From contig NZ_JAGPYK010000024.1 in the NCBI RefSeq assembly GCF_018070045.1, positions 1 through 64,000 of the forward strand: DNA of 64,000 nt, written 5' to 3'. This stretch comes from Micromonospora sp. U21. Its GTDB lineage: Bacteria; Actinomycetota; Actinomycetes; Mycobacteriales; Micromonosporaceae. The notes below the pieces were generated by a model, which worked only from the letters and a program-made list of their open reading frames with translations, was not told the origin of the DNA and did not search any database. The position numbers and the translations under genes were made by a program. Below, piece after piece: positions 51,644 to 60,526 of the stretch (position 1 is the first letter of the stretch; every line of letters starts with the position of its first letter).

Positions 51644-53500
51644 GTGCCCCCGCAGATTCCGCATTCCGAGCCTGGCACTCCGGACACCGGGGGTCCGATG
51701 CGTTACCTCTGGTGGCTGGTCCGCCGCCAGCCCTGGCGGGTGCTGCGCGGCAGCCTGCTCGGGACGGCCTGGATGATCGGGCTGTCGGTCCGGCCCTACC
51801 TGATCGCCCGCGCCGTCGACGACGGGCTACGCGCGGGCGACACCCAGGCCCTGGCGCTCTGGGTGGCGGCGATCGTCGTCGCGGGCGTGGGGCTGTCGTA
51901 CCTGGGCACCATGCGGCACCGCACGATGACCTTCATCCGGGAGGACGCCAAGGCCCGCTCGGCCGCCGTCGTGCTGCGGCAGCTGTCCCGGATCGGCGCG
52001 GTGCTGCCGCGTCGGGTCGCCGCCGGCGAGGTGGCCACCATCGGCGGCTCCGACATCGACTGGTCGGCGCAGGTGCTCACGCTGACCGGACCGGGGGTCG
52101 GCGCGGTCGTCGCGTACGCGGTCATCGCCGTGTTGCTCTGGTCGATCTCCCCGATGCTCGCGCTCTGCATCCTGGTGGGAGTGCCCGCGGTCGGGCTGGT
52201 CGTCGGCCCGCTGCTACGCCGCCTGGAGCGGGCCGAATCGGTCTACCGGAAACAGCAGGGCGCGCTCACCGCCCGATCCGGAGACATCGTGGCCGGGCTA
52301 CGGGTGCTCGCCGGGGTGGGCGGCCGGGACCTGTTCGCCCGACGGTACGCGGCCAGATCCCGCGACCTGCTCGCCGAGGGCTACCGGGTCGGCGCGGTCA
52401 ACAGCTGGATCGACGCGGCGACGGTCGCCATCCCCGGACTGTTCCTGGCGGTGGTGGTGTGGCTGACGGCCCGGATGGCGGTGACCGGTGACGTCACCAT
52501 CGGTGAGCTGGTCGCCGTCTACGGCTACGTGGCGACCCTGATCGTGCCGGTCTGGTTCCTGCTCGAAGGCAGCCACCAACTGATCCGCGGCCGGGTCGCC
52601 GCCCGGCGGATCGTCGCCCTGCTCAAGCTGGCCCCGGACGACGTCGGTGGCCCGCGCAGCGCACCGGATCGGCGGGACAGCGTTCCCGACCAGCGCCGCC
52701 CGGACGTCGTAGCCGCGCCGGAGCACCCCGCAGACCTGCACGACCCGGCGACCGGGCTGACCGTCCCCGTCGGCCGGCTGACCGGCGTGGCCGCCGACGA
52801 CCCTTCGGCGGCGCTGGCCCTGGCCGACCGGCTCGGCCGGTACGTGGCCAGCGAGTCCACCTGGGGCGGTGTGCGGCTGACCGGGATAGCCCTGGACGAG
52901 GTTCGCGCACGCATCCTGGTCGCCGATCACGACTCGTACCTGTTTCCCGGCACGCTCCGGGACATCCTGCTCTGCCGGACAGAGTCCGACGACGCCCGGT
53001 CGAACGACGACGCCCGGTCGAACGACGACGCCCGGCTGAGGGTCGACGACGAGCGGATCAGCGCGGCTCTGCGGGCCGCGTCGGCCGAGGACATCGTCGG
53101 TGCGCTGCCGGCCGCGCTGGACACCGTGATCGACGCCCGGGCCCGTACGCTCTCCGGCGGCCAGCGGCAACGGGTACGCCTGGCCCGGGCGCTGCTCGCC
53201 GAGCCCGAGGTGCTGATTCTCGTCGACCCGACGTCGGCGGTGGACGCGCACACCGAGGCGCGGATCGCCGAACGGCTACGTGTCGCGCGGGCCGGACGGA
53301 CGACCGTCGTGCTCGCCACCTCGCCGCTGCTGCTGAGCCGGACCGACCTGGTCGCCCACCTGCGCGAGGGTCGGATCGTCGCCAGCGGCACCCACACCGA
53401 CCTGCTCGACCAGGACCCCGGCTACCGGCACCTGGTGGCCCGGGACAGCGCCGATCCCGACCTCGATCGACCCGCCGACGCCGAGGGGGCCTATCCGTGA
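51644..53500 (+). CDS. ABC exporter half-transporter with degenerate Walker A
   Basis: A 618-residue ABC protein: six membrane helices (about 25-310), then an ATPase domain. The position of Walker A reads Leu-Thr-Gly-Val-Ala-Ala-Asp-Asp-Pro-Ser-Ala, without the Gly-Lys-Ser/Thr loop, and Walker B ends Val-Asp-Pro instead of Asp-Glu. The signature Leu-Ser-Gly-Gly-Gln-Arg-Gln-Arg (about 503-510) is intact. So it contributes the signature, not the phosphate loop, to the working site. It contains a Ser-Asn-Asp-Asp-Ala-Arg repeat at about 449-464. GTG start (ATG 18 codons later is an alternative). Overlaps the partner by 4 bp. Confidence 0.9.
   Translation: MPPQIPHSEPGTPDTGGPMRYLWWLVRRQPWRVLRGSLLGTAWMIGLSVRPYLIARAVDDGLRAGDTQALALWVAAIVVAGVGLSYLGTMRHRTMTFIREDAKARSAAVVLRQLSRIGAVLPRRVAAGEVATIGGSDIDWSAQVLTLTGPGVGAVVAYAVIAVLLWSISPMLALCILVGVPAVGLVVGPLLRRLERAESVYRKQQGALTARSGDIVAGLRVLAGVGGRDLFARRYAARSRDLLAEGYRVGAVNSWIDAATVAIPGLFLAVVVWLTARMAVTGDVTIGELVAVYGYVATLIVPVWFLLEGSHQLIRGRVAARRIVALLKLAPDDVGGPRSAPDRRDSVPDQRRPDVVAAPEHPADLHDPATGLTVPVGRLTGVAADDPSAALALADRLGRYVASESTWGGVRLTGIALDEVRARILVADHDSYLFPGTLRDILLCRTESDDARSNDDARSNDDARLRVDDERISAALRAASAEDIVGALPAALDTVIDARARTLSGGQRQRVRLARALLAEPEVLILVDPTSAVDAHTEARIAERLRVARAGRTTVVLATSPLLLSRTDLVAHLREGRIVASGTHTDLLDQDPGYRHLVARDSADPDLDRPADAEGAYP
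52988..53035 (+). repeat. 18-bp coding tandem repeat
   Basis: GACGACGCCCGGTCGAAC at 52988-53005 and 53006-53023, with a partial third copy, encodes repeated Asp-Asp-Ala-Arg-Ser-Asn within the exporter ATPase domain. Copy number could vary between strains without frameshift. Confidence 0.9.
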
Positions 53501-55248
53501 GCCGACTGCCGGTGGCGGACCGCAGGACCGTACGCCGGGCGCTGCGGGACCTGATCGGCCGGCACCGCCGGGCGGTCGGCGTCGTGCTGGCGCTGCACGG
53601 CGCCGCCGCGGTCGCCGGGCTCGCCCCGCCGTGGCTGCTGGGCACCATCGTCGACCGGGTCACCGCGGGCGCCGGTGTGGCCACAGTGGACCGGCTGGCG
53701 CTGGCGATCGGCGGATGCGTCCTGGTGAGCGCGTTGCTCTCCCGCTACGCGCAGTACGCCGGCCACCGGTTCGGGGAGCGGGCCGTCGCCGACCTGCGCG
53801 AGGAGTTCGTCGACCGCACGCTCGGGCTGCCCGTCTCGGTCGTCGAGCGGGCCGGTTCCGGGGACCTGGCCACCCGCAGTTCCGTCGACGTGTCGACGGT
53901 CGGCACCACGGTCCGGGACGTGGTGCCCACCATCGTCATCGCCTCGGTGCAACTGGCGCTGCTGTTCGGGGCGGTCTTCCTGCTGCACCCGCTGCTCGGG
54001 CTGGCAGCGCTGGCCGGGCTGCCGTCGATCTGGGCGGTGACCCGCTGGTACCTGCGGCGAGCCAGCTCCGCGTACCTCGTTGAGGGCGCGGCGGCCGCGG
54101 AGCTGACCGAGACGCTGACCACCACCGCCGAGGGAGCCCGCACCGTCGAGGCGCTGCGGCTGGCCGATGACCGCATCCGGCACGGCACCACCCGCATCAC
54201 CCGGGTATGGCGGGCCCGGCGGGCAACTCTCGCACTGCGCACCGTGTTCTTCAGCGTGGTGGAGGCCAGCTATCCGCTGCCGGTAGCCATGGTCCTGCTC
54301 GTCGGCGGGTATCTGCTCGCTGAGGACATGGTGTCGCTCGGCGCGGTGGTCGCCGCGGCGCTCTACCTCCAGCAGGCGATCGAACCACTGGACCGGCTGC
54401 TGCAGTGGACGGAGCAGGCGCAGCGCGGCTTCGCGTCGTTCGCGCGGGTGCTCGGCGTCGGTCTGGTCCCGCCGGAGCCGCCCGGCACGGTGGCCACCTC
54501 ACGGGGAGAGCGGCTCCTCGTGCGCGGGGCGCGGTTCTCGTACGCCGGGGGGCGCGACGTGCTGCACGGCATCGACCTGGAGGTGCGGCCCGGGGAGCGG
54601 CTGGCCGTCGTCGGCCCGTCGGGGGCCGGCAAGTCCACCCTGGCCCGGCTGCTGGCCGGGATCGACGCACCGCGTCACGGCGTCGTCAGCATCGGTGACT
54701 GCCCGGTGACCGACCTCGACCCCGCCGAGCGTCGTCGCCGGATCGCCCTGGTCACCCAGGAACACCACGTCTTCATCGGCTCGCTACGCGACAATCTCGC
54801 CTTCGCCGCCCCGGACGCTTCCGACGAGCAGATGCGCTCCGCGTTGGTCACGGTGGGCGCCGACTGGTCCGCCGAGCTGCCCGACGGCCTGGACACCGCG
54901 CTCGGGGACGGGGCCCGGCAGCTCGGCGCGGCCGAGGCGCAGCAACTGGCATTGGCCCGGTTGGTGCTCGCCGACCCGCACACGCTGATCCTGGACGAGG
55001 CGACCGCCGCGCTCGATCCGACGACCGCCCGGCGTACCGAGCAGGCGTTGGCCGCCGTGCTCGTCGGGCGGACCGTCATCGCCATCGCGCACCGGCTCAA
55101 CACCGCGCACGACGCCGACCGGGTCGCCGTCCTGGCGGACGGCCGGATCACCGAGATCGGCAGTCACGACGAGCTGGTGGCGGCCGACGGGGCGTACGCG
55201 GCTCTGTGGCACTCCTGGCACGCCCACGCCGACGAGCGCCCGAGGTGA
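53497..55248 (+). CDS. ABC exporter half-transporter with degenerate signature
   Basis: A 583-residue partner of the previous subunit: six membrane helices and an ATPase domain. Walker A Gly-Pro-Ser-Gly-Ala-Gly-Lys-Ser-Thr (373-381) and Walker B Leu-Ile-Leu-Asp-Glu-Ala-Thr are intact, as is the switch His in Ala-Ile-Ala-His-Arg. The signature reads Leu-Gly-Ala-Ala-Glu-Ala-Gln (from 476) instead of Leu-Ser-Gly-Gly-Gln. Together the two subunits give one consensus ATP site and one dead site. Start GTG overlaps the first subunit's stop (GTGA). Substrate unknown; such heterodimers often export drugs or peptides. Confidence 0.92.
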   Translation: MSRLPVADRRTVRRALRDLIGRHRRAVGVVLALHGAAAVAGLAPPWLLGTIVDRVTAGAGVATVDRLALAIGGCVLVSALLSRYAQYAGHRFGERAVADLREEFVDRTLGLPVSVVERAGSGDLATRSSVDVSTVGTTVRDVVPTIVIASVQLALLFGAVFLLHPLLGLAALAGLPSIWAVTRWYLRRASSAYLVEGAAAAELTETLTTTAEGARTVEALRLADDRIRHGTTRITRVWRARRATLALRTVFFSVVEASYPLPVAMVLLVGGYLLAEDMVSLGAVVAAALYLQQAIEPLDRLLQWTEQAQRGFASFARVLGVGLVPPEPPGTVATSRGERLLVRGARFSYAGGRDVLHGIDLEVRPGERLAVVGPSGAGKSTLARLLAGIDAPRHGVVSIGDCPVTDLDPAERRRRIALVTQEHHVFIGSLRDNLAFAAPDASDEQMRSALVTVGADWSAELPDGLDTALGDGARQLGAAEAQQLALARLVLADPHTLILDEATAALDPTTARRTEQALAAVLVGRTVIAIAHRLNTAHDADRVAVLADGRITEIGSHDELVAADGAYAALWHSWHAHADERPR

Positions 55249-55282
55249 AAGGAAGGGCACCTTGTGGACGGTGCCCTTCCTT
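55249..55282. terminator. Hairpin terminator, family B copy 2
   Basis: AAGGAAGGGCACC (55249-55261) pairs perfectly with GGTGCCCTTCCTT (55270-55282) around an 8-base loop, between the convergent exporter and NgcG-like genes. The stop codon of the latter lies in the right arm. Same arm sequence as the repeat at 51431-51590. Confidence 0.85.
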
Positions 55283-56210
55283 ACTTCACGGCGCCGGAGG
55301 TGAGGCCGGCCTGGATCTGGCGCTGGAAGATCGCGTACACGATGATCATCGGGAGGATGGCGATGGTCAGCGCGGCGAACAACCCGGACCAGTCCGCCTC
55401 GTAGCCGGCGTTCACCGAGATGTCCGCGATGCCCTGGGTGAGCACCCACTTGTCCTTCGCGTTGCTGAGCAGCACCAGGGGAAGTTGGTACTGCGCCCAC
55501 TGACCGATGATGTTGAAGATCGCGACGCTGATCAGGCCCGGCTTCGCCATCGGCATCATGACCTGGAAGAACAGTCGGGTGTGCCCGCAGCCGTCGATCA
55601 GCCCCGCCTCGGCAACCGACGACGGCAGCGTCTTGAAGAACGCGGCCAGGAAGAAGATCGTGAACGGCAGCGAGTACGCGATGTAGACCAGCACCACCCC
55701 GGTGTGGGTGTCCAGCAGGCCCAGGTTCTTCACCACGAAGAAGAGTGGCACCAGGGCCAGGAAGACCGGGAAGGCCAACCCGGAGACGAAGAGGTAGTAG
55801 ATCGCCCGGTTGCCCCAGAACTTGTACCGGGCCAGCACGTACGCCGCCATCGAGCCCAGCAGCATGGTGCCGAAGGTGCTGCATCCGACCACGATCACGC
55901 TGTTGATGAAGTACCGACCGACGCGTGCGGTGGTCCAGGCCCGCCCGAAGTTCTCCCAGCGCAGTTCCGCGGGGAGTGTCCATGGGCTGCTGAAGATCTC
56001 GGTGGTGTTCTTGAACGCGGCGAGGAACGTCCAGAGGATCGGCACGATCACGATCACCGCCCACACGGCGAGCGCGATGTGCCCCAGGCCGGTGAAGAGC
56101 CGTGCCTCCGAGCGGGGGCCCTTCCGCCCCCGCCCACCGGGGGCACCCGGGTCGCCGGTCTTCGGCGGTAGCGCCGCCGGCGTCGGCGGCAGCGTCGACT
56201 GCGGGTTCAT
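55281..56210 (-). CDS. Sugar ABC importer permease, NgcG-like
   Basis: A 309-residue MalG-type permease with a Pro/Gly-rich cytoplasmic start and six predicted helices. EAA loop Val-Ala-Glu-Ala-Gly-Leu-Ile-Asp-Gly-Cys-Gly. The ending Ala-Gly-Leu-Thr-Ser-Gly-Ala-Val-Lys is conserved in MalG-type subunits. It follows the NgcF-like permease with a 1-base overlap (TGATG). Close paralogue of the permease at 62179. NgcEFG systems import N-acetylglucosamine and chitobiose. Confidence 0.88.
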   Translation of the reverse strand: MNPQSTLPPTPAALPPKTGDPGAPGGRGRKGPRSEARLFTGLGHIALAVWAVIVIVPILWTFLAAFKNTTEIFSSPWTLPAELRWENFGRAWTTARVGRYFINSVIVVGCSTFGTMLLGSMAAYVLARYKFWGNRAIYYLFVSGLAFPVFLALVPLFFVVKNLGLLDTHTGVVLVYIAYSLPFTIFFLAAFFKTLPSSVAEAGLIDGCGHTRLFFQVMMPMAKPGLISVAIFNIIGQWAQYQLPLVLLSNAKDKWVLTQGIADISVNAGYEADWSGLFAALTIAILPMIIVYAIFQRQIQAGLTSGAVK

Positions 56211-57118
56211 CAGTACTCCACGCTTTCCCGCTTGGTGAGCCGCAGCGTCAGCGCCGCGAACGTGAGGGTCAGGAAGAAGAGCGCCACACCCATCGCGGAG
56301 GCGTAGCCGTACTTCGAGTAGACGAAGGCGTTGCGGTAGATCTCCATGGCCAGGACCGTGGTGGCGCCGTCCGGGCCGCCACCGTCCACGGAAAGCACCG
56401 CGACGATGGCGAACGCGTCGAACGCCGCGATGCCCAGGTAGACCCAGGCCACCTGGAGGGTGTCCCAGAGCAGCGGCAGGGTGACCCGGAAGAACAGCGT
56501 CACCTTGGTCGCGCCGTCCATCTCGGCGGCCTCGTAGATCTCACCCGGGATGGAGGCCATTCCGGCGGAGAAGAGCACCACGTAGAAGCCGACCGCCTGC
56601 CAGACCAGCACCGCGATGATCGACCAGAGGGCCAGGTTCGGCCGGATCAGGAAGAGCACCGGATCGAAGCCGAGCTTCATCAGCACGCCGTTGATCAGAC
56701 CGGACTCGTTGGGCCGGTAGACCATCTGGAACAGCACCGCGATGATGGCCACCGCCAGGACCTGGGGGAAGAAGAACACCACCCGGTAGAACTTCGCCCC
56801 CCAGACCCCCTGGCGTTGCCCGCCGCTGCTCTTGCCGCCCACGTTGAGCAGGAACGAGAAGAACAGGGCGATGGCGATGGTGATCAGCGGCAGGGCAAGC
56901 AGCAGTACGCCGTGGTGCTGGACCGCCTTCCAGAAGCTGCCGTCGTCGAGCAGCCTCCGGTAGTTGTCGAAGCCCACCCACTGCGGGGCCGACAGCCCCC
57001 GCCAGTTGGTCATCGAGATCTGGAACGCCTGCGCGTACGGCGCGATGACGAAGACCACGTACAGCGTGACCGGGGCGAACAGGAACCCGATCACGAACGG
57101 ATACTTGCCGTGCCGCAT
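56210..57118 (-). CDS. Sugar ABC importer permease, NgcF-like
   Basis: A 302-residue MalF-type permease starting Met-Arg-His-Gly-Lys-Tyr-Pro-Phe-Val, as does its paralogue at 63081. Six predicted helices, EAA loop Ile-Tyr-Glu-Ala-Ala-Glu-Met-Asp-Gly-Ala-Thr. Second gene after the binding protein, 16 bp apart, and coupled to the NgcG-like gene. Confidence 0.88.
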   Translation of the reverse strand: MRHGKYPFVIGFLFAPVTLYVVFVIAPYAQAFQISMTNWRGLSAPQWVGFDNYRRLLDDGSFWKAVQHHGVLLLALPLITIAIALFFSFLLNVGGKSSGGQRQGVWGAKFYRVVFFFPQVLAVAIIAVLFQMVYRPNESGLINGVLMKLGFDPVLFLIRPNLALWSIIAVLVWQAVGFYVVLFSAGMASIPGEIYEAAEMDGATKVTLFFRVTLPLLWDTLQVAWVYLGIAAFDAFAIVAVLSVDGGGPDGATTVLAMEIYRNAFVYSKYGYASAMGVALFFLTLTFAALTLRLTKRESVEY

Positions 57119-57134
57119 GACCCCTACGCTCCGA

Positions 57135-58586
57135 TCAGCGCTTGAACTTGGTGACGGAGGAATCCTTCTTGATCGCGTCGGCGCGCTTCTGGATCCGCTC
57201 CACGAACGCGTCCGCCTTGATCCGGCCGAACATCAGCTCGTTGGTGGCGGTCCGCGCCTCCGTGTCGAGCTCCTTGTACCAGTTGTCGAAGAGCATGTTG
57301 AACACGTCCTTGCCGGCTGCCTTCAGCGCGGCCTGGGCGCTGGCCACACCCGGCGGGAACTGGAAACCCTCGCTGCCGGCCGGCACGACCGTGGCCGCAC
57401 CGACGGTCTCGGTGAAGCCGCGGGCGCCCGCCTTGGAGAGCATCTGGCGCATGTACTCCATGCCACCACGCGGGTTCTTGCTCTTGGACGAGACGAAGTA
57501 TCCCTCGCCACCGGCCGCGCGGATAGCGGTCGCCGGCAGCTTGTCCGACGCGGTGAGGCCGGGCACCGGCATGAGCTGGTAGGTGAAGCCCGCCGGCGTG
57601 TCCTTCTTCTGCTCGTTCTCCAGCCAGTCGCCGGACGGGTAGAAGGCGACCTTGCCCTGGTTCTGCCGCAGCTGCACGTCGGTGTGCTTGAGCCCCTCGA
57701 AGCTCTTGTCCGAGTACTTCGCGCCGATCTCGGCCCAGGCTTCCGCGGCCTGCTTGACGGCGTCCTGCTTCCAGGCGCCGTCCTCCAGGTTGTCGATGTT
57801 CTTGAGAACGTCGGTGCCGCCGATCTTCGCGGCCTGGGTGAGGATCACGTTCCACTGGTAGTAGGCCGCGTTCGCACCGGCGTAGCCGTACGGGGTGATG
57901 CCCTTGGCCTTGATCTGCTCGCAGAGGGCCTTGAACTGCTCCCAGTTGGTGGGTGCGGTCCAGCCGTTGTCCTTGAAGAGCTTGCCGGAGTACCAGATCC
58001 CGTAGACCGTCGAGACGTAGTACAGGACGAACGGCTTGCGGCCCCCGTCGGCCGTGTTGAACATGCCCTGCTCGACGACGCCCGGGATGACGGTGTCGCG
58101 GACCTTCTTGCTCGCGTCGTCGACCGACGGCGCGTCCCACAGCTCGGTGAGGTCCTGCAGCTGGCCGTCGTTGACGAGCGCACCGAAGTCGAGGAACTTC
58201 TCGCCCGAGTTGTTGACGAACTCCGGCGGGTTACCGCCGGCGAACCGCGGCTGCAGCACCGTGGAGACCGCCTGGGTCGCCTGGTGCTTGACCTCGGACT
58301 TGGGGAACGCCTTCTTGTAGAGCGGCTCGTGCACGTCGGTGGCGTACTTCTCGCCGTAACCGCCGTTGAAGATGACCACCTCGATCGGGGCGTCCTCCTT
58401 GGCGCCCAGCGGGTTGGTCGCGCTCTTGGTGCCGCCGCCGACCTGCTCGTTCTCCTCGTCGCCGCTGCTGGTGGCGCAGGCGCTGAGCAGGCCGATGGCC
58501 GGAGTGGCGAGCATGCCCACGGCGGCGGCGCGACGCAGCACCGTGCGGCGGTCGAGTTCGGCCGGGTGCTCGGGGGTAATCGACAT
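57135..58586 (-). CDS. NgcE-like N-acetylglucosamine/chitobiose-binding lipoprotein
   Basis: A 483-residue solute-binding protein. N-terminus Asp-Arg-Arg-Thr-Val-Leu-Arg-Arg followed by a hydrophobic stretch and Leu-Leu-Ser-Ala-Cys: a twin-arginine signal with lipobox. The mature part (Ala-Pro-Ile-Glu-Val-Val-Ile-Phe-Asn-Gly-Gly-Tyr-Gly-Glu; later Gln-Pro-Arg-Phe-Ala-Gly-Gly-Asn-Pro-Pro-Glu-Phe-Val-Asn-Asn-Ser-Gly) matches the NgcE family. Heads the minus-strand permease genes and follows the SIS/RpiR genes, whose products are typical for amino-sugar metabolism. No ATPase gene; it probably relies on a shared one. Confidence 0.9.
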   Translation of the reverse strand: MSITPEHPAELDRRTVLRRAAAVGMLATPAIGLLSACATSSGDEENEQVGGGTKSATNPLGAKEDAPIEVVIFNGGYGEKYATDVHEPLYKKAFPKSEVKHQATQAVSTVLQPRFAGGNPPEFVNNSGEKFLDFGALVNDGQLQDLTELWDAPSVDDASKKVRDTVIPGVVEQGMFNTADGGRKPFVLYYVSTVYGIWYSGKLFKDNGWTAPTNWEQFKALCEQIKAKGITPYGYAGANAAYYQWNVILTQAAKIGGTDVLKNIDNLEDGAWKQDAVKQAAEAWAEIGAKYSDKSFEGLKHTDVQLRQNQGKVAFYPSGDWLENEQKKDTPAGFTYQLMPVPGLTASDKLPATAIRAAGGEGYFVSSKSKNPRGGMEYMRQMLSKAGARGFTETVGAATVVPAGSEGFQFPPGVASAQAALKAAGKDVFNMLFDNWYKELDTEARTATNELMFGRIKADAFVERIQKRADAIKKDSSVTKFKR

Positions 58587-58612
58587 CGTCGTCTCTCCTT
58601 GTGGAATTCGGG

Positions 58613-59362
58613 TCAGGCGGTGCGCCGGAGACGCCCGGCGTACCGCGACTCGAGGGCGATGTTGTGCTCGTCCCCGCCGGGGACGTTGGCCGAGAGGTAA
58701 ATAGGGGGCACCTCTCCGGCCTGGTGGAACCGTCGTACGACCTCCGCGGTCAGCAGCTGCGCCAGCAGCGCAGTGGTGACTGAGGAGACCGCACAGACCG
58801 CGCCGCCGCCCTCGAGCGGCAGCAGTGCATCGCCGTACGGCGCGCCGTTGTCCAGCACGACGTCGGCGAGGTCGGCGAGCCGTCGACCGGACGGGTGCCG
58901 CGGGGCGACCCGTGCGGTGTGCTCGACCGAGGTGACCGCGATCAACGGGTGACCGCGCTCGGTGACCAGCGCCGCCAGCTCGACCACCGAGCCGTTGATG
59001 CCGGATTGGGACGCCACCACGAACACGTCACGCGGCTGGGGCGCCGCGAGCGCGTAGATCTGGTGGGCGATGGAGGGGTCGCGTTCCAGCTTGGGGTCGG
59101 CGAGCACGCCCGGCGGGGCGTCGCCGTGCACCACCAGGTCACGCACCGAGAGCCGGTTGGTGGGGACCAACCCCCCGGCCCGGGCGACCAGTTCGGCGGC
59201 GAACGCCTCGGAGTGCCCGGCGCCGAACGCCTGGAGCACACCGCCGGCGCGCAGGCTCCCGGCGATCAGGTCGGCCGCCCGGGTGATGCCGTCGGCCTCG
59301 GTGTCGAGCAGCCGGTCGAGCACCGGGCGGACCGCGTCCGCGTACCCCTGGGCGCTGATCAT
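58613..59362 (-). CDS. SIS-domain phosphosugar-binding protein
   Basis: A 249-residue SIS (sugar isomerase) domain protein. Motifs Leu-Gln-Ala-Phe-Gly-Ala-Gly-His-Ser-Glu-Ala-Phe-Ala and Val-Ala-Ser-Gln-Ser-Gly-Ile-Asn. It resembles the uncharacterised SIS proteins found beside Ngc transporters and may act on GlcNAc-6-phosphate or MurNAc-derived sugar phosphates; it is not a clear etherase or deaminase. The ATG overlaps the RpiR stop (ATGA). Confidence 0.85.
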   Translation of the reverse strand: MISAQGYADAVRPVLDRLLDTEADGITRAADLIAGSLRAGGVLQAFGAGHSEAFAAELVARAGGLVPTNRLSVRDLVVHGDAPPGVLADPKLERDPSIAHQIYALAAPQPRDVFVVASQSGINGSVVELAALVTERGHPLIAVTSVEHTARVAPRHPSGRRLADLADVVLDNGAPYGDALLPLEGGGAVCAVSSVTTALLAQLLTAEVVRRFHQAGEVPPIYLSANVPGGDEHNIALESRYAGRLRRTA

Positions 59363-60321
59363 GCGAGGGCTCCCTTCGCGGCCTTGTGCCCGTCGACGGC
59401 CTGCGCGGTACGCCGGAAGGCCGCGTGCGCGCGGTCGTGGGTGCGCTGGGCGACGGCGATGTAGAGCAGGTCGAGCACCACCAGCTGGGGGTGGCGGGCG
59501 GAGAGCGCGTCCGGCCGGAAGGTGGTCGCCTGGCTGGCGGTGAGCAGCACGATGTCGGCCAGCTCGGCCAACGGTGAGCGGGGGAAGCCGGTGAGGGCGA
59601 TCGTGGTGGCACCCCGACTGCCCGCTTCGGCGAGCATCTCGATCGTCTCCCGGGTCTGGCCGGTGTGCGAGATGCCCAGCGCCACGTCTCCGGTGCGCAG
59701 CAGCGCGGCGCTGGCCAGCCCCTCGTGCACGTCGTTCCAGGCCCACGCGGCCACCCCGATGCGGTGCAGGCTGAACTGCATCTCCTCGCCGACCAGCGCG
59801 CTGCCGCTGGCGCCGAAGATGTTCACCCTGCTGGCGCCGGCGATCGCCACCGCGGCCCGCTCCACCTCGGCGAGGTCGAGCAGCGCGGCGGTGTCGTGCA
59901 TGGCCCGGGTGTCGGCGGCCATGATCTGGTCGAGCACCCGGGCCAGCGGGTCGCTCGGCTGGATCTCCCGACCGATGTCGACGGTCCAGCCGGCCGAACG
60001 CGCCCGGCCGGTCTCGGAGGCGATGCCCAGCCGCAGGTCGGCGTAGCCCTCGAAGCCCATCGCCCGGCAGAAACGGGTGATCGTCGCCGGTGAGGTGCCG
60101 CTGCGCTCGGCCAGTTCCACTATGGTGGATCGGGCGGCGGCCTCCGGGTCGCTCAGCACGTGCTCGGCGACCCGGCGCAGCGCGCCGGTCAGCTCACCGA
60201 GCCCGTTGCGGACCCGGGCCAGCACTCCGTCGGAGGCGGACCCGAGCGCGCCCCGCCGGTCGAACGCGTCGGCGTCGACCACCGCGGTCCCCGCGGAGGT
60301 GTCCACCTCGTGATCAACCAT
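59359..60321 (-). CDS. MurR/RpiR-family regulator
   Basis: A 320-residue regulator with an N-terminal RpiR helix-turn-helix (Thr-Ile-Val-Glu-Leu-Ala-Glu-Arg-Ser-Gly-Thr-Ser-Pro-Ala-Thr-Ile-Thr-Arg-Phe-Cys-Arg, residues about 65-85) and a C-terminal SIS effector domain (Ile-Phe-Gly-Ala-Ser-Gly-Ser-Ala; Ile-Ser-His-Thr-Gly-Gln-Thr). It precedes the SIS and transporter genes and is divergent from the GlcNAc-type kinase across an AT-rich region with palindromes; likely senses an amino-sugar phosphate. Confidence 0.9.
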   Translation of the reverse strand: MVDHEVDTSAGTAVVDADAFDRRGALGSASDGVLARVRNGLGELTGALRRVAEHVLSDPEAAARSTIVELAERSGTSPATITRFCRAMGFEGYADLRLGIASETGRARSAGWTVDIGREIQPSDPLARVLDQIMAADTRAMHDTAALLDLAEVERAAVAIAGASRVNIFGASGSALVGEEMQFSLHRIGVAAWAWNDVHEGLASAALLRTGDVALGISHTGQTRETIEMLAEAGSRGATTIALTGFPRSPLAELADIVLLTASQATTFRPDALSARHPQLVVLDLLYIAVAQRTHDRAHAAFRRTAQAVDGHKAAKGALA

Positions 60322-60355
60322 GCGACGCCTGACCTTTCCGAAAAGCTTGTTAACT

Positions 60356-60420
60356 GTTAGTGGTAAAAGTTCTTACTAACCGCCCCTCCGTGTCAAGACT
60401 GTGGGCGAAGTTTTCAAACT
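60356..60420. promoter_or_regulatory. AT-rich divergent control region with two palindromes
   Basis: GTTAGT...ACTAAC spans 60356-60380 with a 13-base centre, and AGTTTTCAAACT at 60409-60420 is a 5-bp inverted repeat around TC. The stretch is far richer in A/T than its surroundings and lies between the rpiR-type gene and the kinase gene. Candidate operators of the RpiR protein. Confidence 0.55.
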
Positions 60421-60526
60421 GTTACCTGGCGCACAAGCCGCCGCGCCGGCCAGATCTTGCCCCGCGTGACGGCGCCGACCAGCATGAACGGGGCCCATCG
60501 CCGCGCAGCGCAAGGAGGCCGTGCCG

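Noticed and set aside
58613..59362. N-acetylmuramic acid 6-phosphate etherase (MurQ)
   Set aside because: It has an SIS domain, but length (249) and motifs do not match MurQ clearly; left as an unspecified SIS protein.
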